A stretch of 64,000 nt of DNA from the NCBI GenBank assembly GCA_021732005.1, contig JAKFVT010000056.1, positions 78,402 through 142,401 on the forward strand, in the 5' to 3' direction. A model generated the notes under the pieces. It searched no databases. It had not been told where the DNA came from and was given only the letters and a program-made list of their open reading frames with translations. Made by a program: the position numbers and the translations under genes. Positions within the stretch are counted from its first letter, which is position 1, and each line of letters starts with the position of its first letter. Positions 34,991 through 42,494 of the stretch are shown piece by piece. The stretch comes from Mycobacterium sp. (GTDB lineage: Bacteria > Actinomycetota > Actinomycetes > Mycobacteriales > Mycobacteriaceae).

Positions 34991-35893
34991 GTGAGTGACT
35001 CCGTGGCGCACCCGACCCGGCCGCGGATAGGTGTCGCCGTCACCACGGTGGGCCGGTGGGACGCACTTCGCACGCTGCTCGGTGATCTGGCCGGTCAATC
35101 ACAACCGCCGGACGCCGTCGTGATCGCGCATCACGATGCCGCCGCCGAAGACGAACTGGCCGCCCTGATCGCATCATTCGCCGACAAACTCTCGATCACG
35201 ACTGTCGTCAGCCCGCGCGGAATCTCCAACGGGCGCAACGCAGCGGCGGGGATGCTCGGCGAGGACATCGACTGGGTGTGGTTTCCCAACGACACCAGTC
35301 GAATTGACCGCGATTTCCTCGAACGCGTCGCACCCCATCTGACGCCGGGTGTCACAGTGTGTGCGGTGCGACTGGTGGATCGCGAAGGGCCCAGGAACGT
35401 GCTGCCCGCGGCCGGGACGCCACTGGATCGGCGCAATGTGTGGGGTCCCATCGAGCCGGCCACGTTGTTCAGACGACGAGAATTTCTGCAGGCCGGCGGA
35501 TTTGATCCCGGCATCGGGTCGGGCGCGGGAACTCCCTGGCAGGCCGGCGAGGGCACCGATCTGCTGCTGCGGATGTCGGAACTCGACGGGTTCTCGATCG
35601 AGTGGGTCGACGACATCGCTGTGCAGGCGCAAACCGAGTTCGCGCATCTGACACCGAAGGAACGCCGCCGTAAGATCCGTTGCTACGGGCGCGGTACCGG
35701 CTTTCTCTATCGCCGCTGGAAATACCCTGCCTGGCAGCGCTTTCGGCACGTGGTCGGCGCCGCTCTGATGCCATTGCGCAACCGTGAGAAGTTCAACCTC
35801 CAAGACGGTGTGGCACTGACGGTGGGTCGCGCCGAAGGCATTCTCGGCAGAGTGATTCCCGGCGATCAGGACAACCGGGCAATCTTGCGATGA
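34991..35893 (+). CDS. GT2-family glycosyltransferase with atypical DxD region
   Basis: A 300-residue non-processive GT2. The N-terminal strand is VAVTTVGRWDALRTLLGDL, and ISNGRNAAAGM precedes the metal-site strand. Where family members usually read DDD or DxD, this protein has WFPNDTSRID, so only one Asp remains in the motif. The acceptor side shows GGFDPGIGSGAGTPWQAGEGTDLLLRM, an ED-like element (EGTDLL). It may act with a weakened or altered metal site. Start GTG 34991, five bases after the preceding stop; its end overlaps the glycoside hydrolase gene by four bases. Confidence 0.88.
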   Translation: MSDSVAHPTRPRIGVAVTTVGRWDALRTLLGDLAGQSQPPDAVVIAHHDAAAEDELAALIASFADKLSITTVVSPRGISNGRNAAAGMLGEDIDWVWFPNDTSRIDRDFLERVAPHLTPGVTVCAVRLVDREGPRNVLPAAGTPLDRRNVWGPIEPATLFRRREFLQAGGFDPGIGSGAGTPWQAGEGTDLLLRMSELDGFSIEWVDDIAVQAQTEFAHLTPKERRRKIRCYGRGTGFLYRRWKYPAWQRFRHVVGAALMPLRNREKFNLQDGVALTVGRAEGILGRVIPGDQDNRAILR

Positions 35894-36975
35894 CGGCTCC
35901 CGGAGCCAACGCCTGGCGCCGAAATCTGGTCCGCCTGTTCTCGGTGGTCCTCGTCGGTCTCACCGCCCTGGCGTGTCAATCGTCCTCGCCGATCAGCCGG
36001 GTGGAGATCGGGATGACCGTGCATGTCCGGGGCGCCGACGCCGCCAACCTCAAGCGGCAGTTCGACCTCATGGCGGAGATGAACGTGACCTGGGTCCGGG
36101 TCGACATCGACTGGTCGTCGGTCGAGCGGGAGCAGAGCCAGCTCAGGTGGGATTACCCTGATGCGGTCTTCGAGCAGGCCGCGGCCCACGGGATGAAGGT
36201 GCTGGCGGTGCTGGCGTTCAGCCCGGGATGGGCGAATTCGTCGACGACTATTCCGTGGGCACCGACCAATCATGCGCGACCGGATGACCCGGCCTCGTTC
36301 GCCAACTTCGCGCACGTGACCGCGCAGCGTTACGCGGCGAAAGGGGTAGGCGCGTGGGAGATCTGGAATGAACCCAACACCCGCAAGTTTTGGCGACCGA
36401 ATGCCGATGCCGGGCAGTACGCTGACCTGTTCCGCGCGGCCGCAGCCGCGATCCGGACGGTCGATCCGAAAGCCACCCTGCTGATCGGCGGGCTCGCACC
36501 GCTCCCGGACGAGCCCGGCGCCGGTATCGCACCCGCGGACTACCTCGAGCAGCTCTACGCCGGCGGGGCCGCGCAGCTGGCGGACGGAGTCGCCGTCCAC
36601 CCCTACACATTTCCTCAGTTGCCGTTGGATTCTGAGCGGCGCCCGGTCGGTGCCTTCGGCGATCTTCCCGCGCTGCACGCGGTGATGGACAAATACGATG
36701 ACGGTCGAAAGAAGGTGTGGATAACCGAATTCGGTGCGCCGACCGGAACCGGCCCGACCGCCGTGTCGGAGAAGGATCAGGCGCTGACGATTGTGCAGGC
36801 CCGCCAGCAGGTGGCCCGCTGGGAGTGGGCCGGCCCGCTGTTGTACTACGAGCTCGTCGACGGCGGGACAGATCCCACCGACGTCGAGAAGAACTTCGGC
36901 GTCCTTCGCGAGGACCTCTCGCTCAAGCCGGCAGCGAGGGCCCTCACGGAGTCCAACTCACGATGGTGGTGGTGA
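35890..36975 (+). CDS. clan GH-A glycoside hydrolase lipoprotein
   Basis: A 361-residue lipoprotein. The signal peptide ends with a lipobox, LTALAC, with the modified Cys near residue 31. The (beta/alpha)8 catalytic domain shows WVRVDIDWSSVE, the acid/base Glu161 in EIWNEPN and the nucleophile Glu280 in WITEFG. This is the clan GH-A arrangement (GH5/GH39/GH51-like). It should hydrolyse, trim or transglycosylate a polysaccharide at the outer face of the membrane. Its place as last gene of the glycosyltransferase operon argues that it acts on the locus product. The stop lies inside the convergent Wzx-like gene (18-base overlap). Confidence 0.9.
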   Translation: MTAPGANAWRRNLVRLFSVVLVGLTALACQSSSPISRVEIGMTVHVRGADAANLKRQFDLMAEMNVTWVRVDIDWSSVEREQSQLRWDYPDAVFEQAAAHGMKVLAVLAFSPGWANSSTTIPWAPTNHARPDDPASFANFAHVTAQRYAAKGVGAWEIWNEPNTRKFWRPNADAGQYADLFRAAAAAIRTVDPKATLLIGGLAPLPDEPGAGIAPADYLEQLYAGGAAQLADGVAVHPYTFPQLPLDSERRPVGAFGDLPALHAVMDKYDDGRKKVWITEFGAPTGTGPTAVSEKDQALTIVQARQQVARWEWAGPLLYYELVDGGTDPTDVEKNFGVLREDLSLKPAARALTESNSRWWW

Positions 36976-38505
36976 GTCCGCGCGGCCTTTGGCCGGCGGG
37001 GCCAGCAACCCCATGATCCGAGCCACCAGCGGCCGGATACGTTCGGGTGCATGGGTGCTGAGTCGTTCAGTGATACCCGGATCGATCAGCCGCACAACGG
37101 AGAACACCCGCAATCCGATCAGGTAGGTGAGGACTGCGGCAGGTATCGCGATGATCAGCGACAGTGTGCCGCCCATCTCCACGCTGATCGCGTACGCCAC
37201 GGCCGCCTGCGCCAGTGCGGCCAGCGTGATCGCACCGAGCACCCGGTACGGCGGCGCGACCGCCAGCCGCCGTGTCACGTACCAGGTTTCGATCAGTACC
37301 ACGCCTACCTGCACGACACCGCGGGACCAGGCCGCTCCCATCAGACCCTCGTTGGGGATCAGCAGGAAGCCCAGCGCGATGGTCCCGATCAGGCCGACGC
37401 CGTTGGTGATCAGCAGTAGTGTGGTCTTGCCGACGCTTTGCAAGAAGTACAGCGTGGTCACGCCGAGGCTGCTGATCGCGGCGGCGATCAGCAGTACCGA
37501 GGAGGCAGGGACCGCGTCGGTGAAGTCGGCGCCGAAGATCAGCGGGATCAGCACGGGTGCGATCGCCGCCAGGCCAAGGCACAGCGGGACGATCACCAGC
37601 GCCATAAGTGATGTCATCGTCCGGTACAGGCTGCGCATGTGTTCCTGGGCGCCCTGGCCGTGCTGTTCGCTGAAGCGGGGCAAGAGGGCCGAAAGTAGAA
37701 GCGGCGGAAGCTGTACCGCCATTTCAGCGATCGTGACCGCCGCCGCGAACAGGCCGACGGCGCCGAGGCCGGTGTAGTGCTCGAGAAAGATCACCTGGGT
37801 TCGGCCGAACACCAGACTGCCGATCACGCCGACGCCCCAGCTCGCCAGCGCGAACTTGACCACCTCGGCCTTGAGCTCCGGCCCGACACTGGCCTTGTTG
37901 CGCAGCAATTGGAATACCCGGGATGCAGGCAGGATGCTGCCCGCGATGTAGCCGGCGAGCGCGCCGGGGATCCCGAAAAGCCACGCGCCCAATGCCATTG
38001 TCGCAACTTTGATCACGGCTGATTGTGCGGATAGCCGTGCGAGCTGGCCGAATTGCTGTTCGCCGCGCAGATTGAACAGGTAGAGATCGCCTAGCCGCCA
38101 GCAGACGAACCACACCAGGGCGACAGCGACGACCATGATCCGGGTGGTTTCCGAAAGCCCCTCGGTCACGCCCTTTCCAGGCCCATACAGGTAACCGAAC
38201 AGCGCCAGCCCGCCCACGACGATCGCGAGCATGGATGTCCGGGTGGTCGCCCCGATCAGGCCGTTCGCCTCGTCGTCCTTGCCCTCGGCGCGCAGATTCG
38301 GGATGAAACGCTGCTGAACCACGTCGATACCGAGGGCGGCGACAACCGATGCCACGGTCACACACCACACGACGTAGGCGAAGATCCCCAGATTGTCCGG
38401 ACCGAGGATCCGGGCGATGATCGCGTTGCCGACGAAACCTGCCAGCGCAACGGCGGCGCCGGAGGCGAAGCCCAGAATGGTGTTACGCGCAAAACTGGGC
38501 GACAT
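36958..38505 (-). CDS. Wzx-like polysaccharide flippase (MOP superfamily)
   Basis: A 515-residue integral membrane protein with about 14 hydrophobic helices. The start MSPSFARNTILGFASGAAVALAGFVGNAIIARILGPDNLG matches the N-terminal signature of Wzx/RfbX flippases (ARxLGPxxLG). It should flip undecaprenyl- or decaprenyl-linked oligosaccharide units across the plasma membrane. The last gene of a minus-strand operon with Wzz-kinase, Wzy-like and GT2, it meets the GH gene tail to tail. The mycobacterial MurJ is a different protein; the setting here supports polysaccharide export. Confidence 0.9.
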   Translation of the reverse strand: MSPSFARNTILGFASGAAVALAGFVGNAIIARILGPDNLGIFAYVVWCVTVASVVAALGIDVVQQRFIPNLRAEGKDDEANGLIGATTRTSMLAIVVGGLALFGYLYGPGKGVTEGLSETTRIMVVAVALVWFVCWRLGDLYLFNLRGEQQFGQLARLSAQSAVIKVATMALGAWLFGIPGALAGYIAGSILPASRVFQLLRNKASVGPELKAEVVKFALASWGVGVIGSLVFGRTQVIFLEHYTGLGAVGLFAAAVTIAEMAVQLPPLLLSALLPRFSEQHGQGAQEHMRSLYRTMTSLMALVIVPLCLGLAAIAPVLIPLIFGADFTDAVPASSVLLIAAAISSLGVTTLYFLQSVGKTTLLLITNGVGLIGTIALGFLLIPNEGLMGAAWSRGVVQVGVVLIETWYVTRRLAVAPPYRVLGAITLAALAQAAVAYAISVEMGGTLSLIIAIPAAVLTYLIGLRVFSVVRLIDPGITERLSTHAPERIRPLVARIMGLLAPPAKGRADSPPPS

Positions 38506-39398
38506 CAGCGGCGGGCTTTCAGCCGCCCCTGGGCAAGACGCAGTATCGACTTGGCCGCACTCGCCCAGGCCAGTAGTCCCGGTCGCCCGTAACGGACTCC
38601 CGCAACGATCGCCCCCGCGATGCCGCGAGCCGAACCGGCGCCGAGTGCCGAGCCGACAGGTGACGTCAGCATGTAATCCCCCCGGACTCTTTTCGACTCA
38701 TCCGCGAGTTCGCGGTTGCCCCAAGCGATGAGTTCCGCGCTGCGGTCCACGCCCGAGCGAGATACCGATGCGGCTGTCCACATGATATCGACCAGTGGCT
38801 CCGGGACTTGGATGATCGGCAGATCCGGGAAGGCGCGCCGGACCTCCATCATCCACTTCGGGTCGTCATGAATCGACCCGGCCGCCACCGACATGGGCAC
38901 CTTGTCGGTCAGCGCCCGCGGGAAAACCAGCGTCGACGTCTGGACCATGTTGAAGGCCTGAGTCTGGCGGAACTCGAACAGGAACGGGGCGATCGGCTCG
39001 TGCGGCGTGATCACGGTCTTCGGTCCGATGATCGGGGCGCCGCCGCCGATGTGGACAGCGAAGCGGGACGCCACAATCCACTCGTTGCCCGGAGGCGCCA
39101 CCGCGAGTTGCTTCTCGAGCTTGTCCGGATGCCAGACATCGTCATCGTCAAGCAGCGCAATGACATTGCCGACGGCTGACGCGATGCCGATGTGCTTGGC
39201 CATACTCGGGCCGACGCGACCCGGCGTGCGCACGACCCGGACAGCGGCTGACGACGGCAGGCTCAGCTCACCATCGGCGTCCACCGCGACGATGACCTCC
39301 ACCGGTGGGCGGGTCTGCTGCAGGGCGGATTCCACCGCGGCCTTGAGGCTGGCTCGGCATACGGTCGGAATGACGACACTCACCGTCAGTTCGGTCAC
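38505..39398 (-). CDS. GT2-family glycosyltransferase
   Basis: A 297-residue GT2. It has VSVVIPTVCRASLKAAVESAL at the N-terminus, GPSMAKHIGIASAVGNVIALLDDDDVWHPDKLE with an intact DDDD metal motif, and a C-terminal tail with basic amphipathic segments. Unlike the GT2 at 34991-35893, the metal-binding acidic run is fully conserved. GTG 39398 overlaps the Wzy-like stop (GTGA), and its own stop overlaps the Wzx-like ATG by one base, so translation of the four-gene unit is coupled. It probably builds the repeat unit that Wzx flips. Confidence 0.92.
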   Translation of the reverse strand: MTELTVSVVIPTVCRASLKAAVESALQQTRPPVEVIVAVDADGELSLPSSAAVRVVRTPGRVGPSMAKHIGIASAVGNVIALLDDDDVWHPDKLEKQLAVAPPGNEWIVASRFAVHIGGGAPIIGPKTVITPHEPIAPFLFEFRQTQAFNMVQTSTLVFPRALTDKVPMSVAAGSIHDDPKWMMEVRRAFPDLPIIQVPEPLVDIMWTAASVSRSGVDRSAELIAWGNRELADESKRVRGDYMLTSPVGSALGAGSARGIAGAIVAGVRYGRPGLLAWASAAKSILRLAQGRLKARR

Positions 39399-40702
39399 GA
39401 CGTCCCCTCCCCGGCGTGGCCGCGGTCTGCGGTCACCAACAGGACCGCGAAGACCATGCCGCTGATCGGAAAGAGCTGCAGATTCGGCAACAGCGACCAG
39501 ACGGCCTCGGTCGTGGCGATGACGAAAAACGCGATGAGATAGCCGAAGTAAGCGATCTGCTGATTGCGGACAACCAGTGTGCGCGTCGAGGCGACGGCGG
39601 CGATCATCACCGGGGCCAAGACCGCCAACCCGAGCAGCCCGGACTTCACCAGTGTGTCGACCGTGATGTTGTGTCCGGTCCCGACATATGCCCACGCGGC
39701 GGAATTCGCCGATTGCTGTGCGCCGGTGAGGAACCAGTTGAGGCCCATGCCCACCAGCGGGGACTGCTCCCACACCTTGAGCGCCGAAACCCATACCGCG
39801 GCACGGTCGGTGAACGCGTGCGGATCCCAGGCCAGGAACGGGAATGTGAGGGTGGCGGTGGCGATCACGGCGACCAAAGTGGTTCCGGCCAGTCGTACGG
39901 AGATCAACGATTTGAACCAGCACAACAGCCACCACACCACGACAGCCGCGGCTGCGAGCAGTGCGGTTCGCGTCGCCGATGCCACGATCGTCGACAACAG
40001 GACCACGCCGCAGAAGATGCGCCACGGAATCCGGGTGACAAGCGGCACAAGCGCAAATGCGAGACCGCTGTACATGCCGAGCACGTTGCCGTGACCGAAC
40101 GGCCCGGCCAGCTCCCAGCCGCCGACGATCGCCTTCTCCGACACGATGTTGTACATCATGTACGCGGGGGCCACGAAGCCACCGATGATCGAGTAGACAC
40201 CGATGCCCGTTCCGATGATCGGCAGCCATCGCAATTCACCGATCGGCGCACCGACATTCCAGATCGCCAGGATGAATGTGTTCGCTAGGGCGAGCTTGAT
40301 CAGGTCCTGCGGTCCGGGTAACGCCAAGGTGATGAAGTACGGAACGTTCAGCGCGATCAGAAGGATGAGCACACCGGTGATGTCGCGATCGGGGCGCGCG
40401 CGGCGAATCGCGATGAGGCCACTCAAACCCAGCAATGCCGCCGATCCGCCCAGGCTGATCAGGTGCGCGATCGGAAGTTTGGATCCTTCAGATTCCTGAC
40501 CGGGGGGCAGATCGGGGGAGTGTTTGACCAGCACATGCGTCACGAGCTCGGGAAGCACCACGAGCGTGATGGCCGCAATGACGAGCAGGGCGAAAGCCCA
40601 TCGTTCCTGGCGCGAGTCCCACCGTTTCGGCTCGGCGAAGCGAACGGGCGCCGCCACGTACGTGGCCTGGGTTCCGTTGTTCCCGAATCCGTTGCGATCC
40701 AT
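39395..40702 (-). CDS. Wzy-like O-antigen/capsule polymerase
   Basis: A 435-residue protein with about 11-12 hydrophobic helices. A large loop near residues 300-355 carries DRAAVWVSALKVWEQSPLVGMGLNWF and TGHNITVDTLVKSGLLG, the R...W...P..G.G and HN landmarks of the Wzy_C/O-antigen ligase family. It would polymerise or ligate lipid-linked units at the outer face of the membrane. Located between the Wzz-kinase gene (15 bases upstream) and a GT2. Distinguishing polymerase from ligase is not possible by sequence; the Wzx and Wzz neighbours favour polymerase. Confidence 0.88.
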   Translation of the reverse strand: MDRNGFGNNGTQATYVAAPVRFAEPKRWDSRQERWAFALLVIAAITLVVLPELVTHVLVKHSPDLPPGQESEGSKLPIAHLISLGGSAALLGLSGLIAIRRARPDRDITGVLILLIALNVPYFITLALPGPQDLIKLALANTFILAIWNVGAPIGELRWLPIIGTGIGVYSIIGGFVAPAYMMYNIVSEKAIVGGWELAGPFGHGNVLGMYSGLAFALVPLVTRIPWRIFCGVVLLSTIVASATRTALLAAAAVVVWWLLCWFKSLISVRLAGTTLVAVIATATLTFPFLAWDPHAFTDRAAVWVSALKVWEQSPLVGMGLNWFLTGAQQSANSAAWAYVGTGHNITVDTLVKSGLLGLAVLAPVMIAAVASTRTLVVRNQQIAYFGYLIAFFVIATTEAVWSLLPNLQLFPISGMVFAVLLVTADRGHAGEGTS

Positions 40703-40717
40703 CAGGCGCCGGCCTGG

Positions 40718-42115
40718 TCACGTCTCACGTGGGCGCCGGCGTCGGCCTGGCGCCGGCGAATCATGTTGTCCCGCAGCGCCGTAATAGCTGTCTTCGTCTG
40801 CGCTGCGCTTCTTGGCCGGCGTCATCGTCAACACGGCGCCGAGCAGCGGCGCTCCGGCCCGCCGCAGGGTGTTGGCGGCTCGAGCCAGCCCGGCACGATT
40901 CGTCTGACCGTATCGGGCGATCACCAGCACCCCTTGGGCGTTGGCTGCCAGGATGGCGGCGTCGTTGACCAACGTCGACGGCGAATCGACGATCACATGG
41001 TCGAAGGTCCTGCCGAGTTCGGCCAGAACATCCTTGGCGGCTTGTGATTCGAGCAGTTCGGTGGGGTTGGACGGGACGACTCCGGACGGCAGTACCGTCA
41101 CCCGGGGGAAGCTGGTCTCGCGCAGCGCCTCGCCGAGTGCGGTCTGACCCGACAACACGGTGCTCAACCCCACCTGCCCGTCGATACCGAGGTAGGAGGC
41201 CACTCGGGGACGTCGCAGATCGCCGTCGACCACGACGACGTTGGAGTCGGTCTCCGCCAGTGCCAGCGCGAGGTTGATCGCTGTCGTGGTCCGGCCTTCA
41301 TCGGGCCTGGAACTTGCGACGACCAACACGCGAGGTCCGTCGGTGACCTCGAGAAACCTTAGGCTGAGCCGCAATTCGCGGAACGCCTCGGCAATCGGGG
41401 AGTGATCGCTGTCGAAGGAGATCAGCGGCTGATTACGGCGTTGCGGCTGCAGCGGGATCTCGGCGAGCACTCCCACCCCGGTGGTCTTCTCCACCGCCTC
41501 CGGTGTTCGCAGGCGGCGATCGAGCCGGTCTCGGGCGATTGCGATGACGACGCCGAGCAGCACACCCAGCGCGAGGGCGATTGCCAGGGCCTGCTTCTTC
41601 TTCGGGCTCACCGGGCCGTCGGGAACGTCCGCGCGTTGCTGAACGATCACCTGCGCGTTGGGTCGAAGGCCACCGGCAGGGGTCTCCAGGGCTGCCGCCA
41701 TCGACACGAACTCTTCGGACAGCGTGTTGGCGATATCGCGGGCCCTCGTCGGTGAGGAGTCGGTCACCGTGACGTCGATCAGCACGGTGTCGGTCGGCGC
41801 CTCGGCAGTGATCTTCTTGATGAGCTGGTTCGCGGTCATGTCGAGGTTGAGTTTGTCGATCGTGCGCTGCGCCAGGATCCCTCCCACGAGCAGCTGCGTG
41901 TAGGACAGCACGCGGCGCTGGGCGAACAGTCCACCGTCATTCGTCTGCGTCGCATTGCCGTCCGCGGTGGTCGACACGAACAGCCGTGTCTTGGCTTCAT
42001 ATTGCGGAGTTGCCAGCAGTGAGTAGGCGATCGCGCACAGCACTGCGATCACAATGGTGGCGATAATGGTTTTCCATCGATTCCGCACAATGCGCGCGAA
42101 GTCCTGACTGGTCAA
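40718..42115 (-). CDS. Wzz/BY-kinase-type chain-length regulator with atypical Walker A
   Basis: A protein of about 465 residues combining a Wzz domain (transmembrane helices about 15-35 and 175-195, periplasmic loop between) with a cytoplasmic bacterial tyrosine-kinase-like ATPase. Walker A reads SSRPDEGRTTT, so the normally invariant Lys is Arg (about residue 275). Walker A' (VVVVDGDLRRPR) and Walker B (FDHVIVDSPS) are intact. The tail has one YY pair instead of a long Tyr cluster. TTG 42115 is favoured because GGAGGGGG lies five bases upstream; ATG 42130 and ATG 42181 are alternatives. It should set polymer length, but kinase activity is doubtful. Confidence 0.88.
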   Translation of the reverse strand: MTSQDFARIVRNRWKTIIATIVIAVLCAIAYSLLATPQYEAKTRLFVSTTADGNATQTNDGGLFAQRRVLSYTQLLVGGILAQRTIDKLNLDMTANQLIKKITAEAPTDTVLIDVTVTDSSPTRARDIANTLSEEFVSMAAALETPAGGLRPNAQVIVQQRADVPDGPVSPKKKQALAIALALGVLLGVVIAIARDRLDRRLRTPEAVEKTTGVGVLAEIPLQPQRRNQPLISFDSDHSPIAEAFRELRLSLRFLEVTDGPRVLVVASSRPDEGRTTTAINLALALAETDSNVVVVDGDLRRPRVASYLGIDGQVGLSTVLSGQTALGEALRETSFPRVTVLPSGVVPSNPTELLESQAAKDVLAELGRTFDHVIVDSPSTLVNDAAILAANAQGVLVIARYGQTNRAGLARAANTLRRAGAPLLGAVLTMTPAKKRSADEDSYYGAAGQHDSPAPGRRRRPRET

Positions 42116-42494
42116 TTGCGCCCCCTCCATCGCCGACGAGCGCCCGCGTCCTTCACGCTCTTCAACAACGTAGTTTGGCATGTTCTGACCGCCGCGAACC
42201 GTTGCGCCGAGGTGTCCTCGGCGATCTCCACGGAATGCCGCCGACCAGCCATACGCCCATCGTCCCCCGCGACCGGCCTCCCGGTACCGGTCTGCGAAAA
42301 CTCGCCGGTCTCGATTCGCCGGGTAACGCGCTCAGCACGTTATGTCCGCCGGTATCGTGCCTCCCTAGTAGGTTGCGAAGCTCGAACTCTCGAAAGTAGA
42401 TCAGCGTGCACCGGGTCAGTTCAGTTTTGTCATCAATTCTTCATCAGCGCTGGGCTCTCGGAGTGAATGTCTTTGCCCACGCAGGTTTCCGGTC
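42116..42494. promoter_or_regulatory. divergent control region, Wzz-kinase operon / second BcsB-like gene
   Basis: About 380 bases with no convincing gene. Both divergent units, the minus-strand Wzx/Wzy operon and the plus-strand BcsB-ackA unit, must be driven from here. An AT-richer stretch at about 42415-42445 (CAGTTTTGTCATCAATTC part) is the most promoter-like segment. If ATG 42181 were the true Wzz-kinase start the region would shrink accordingly. No clear operator palindrome was found by eye. Confidence 0.4.
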
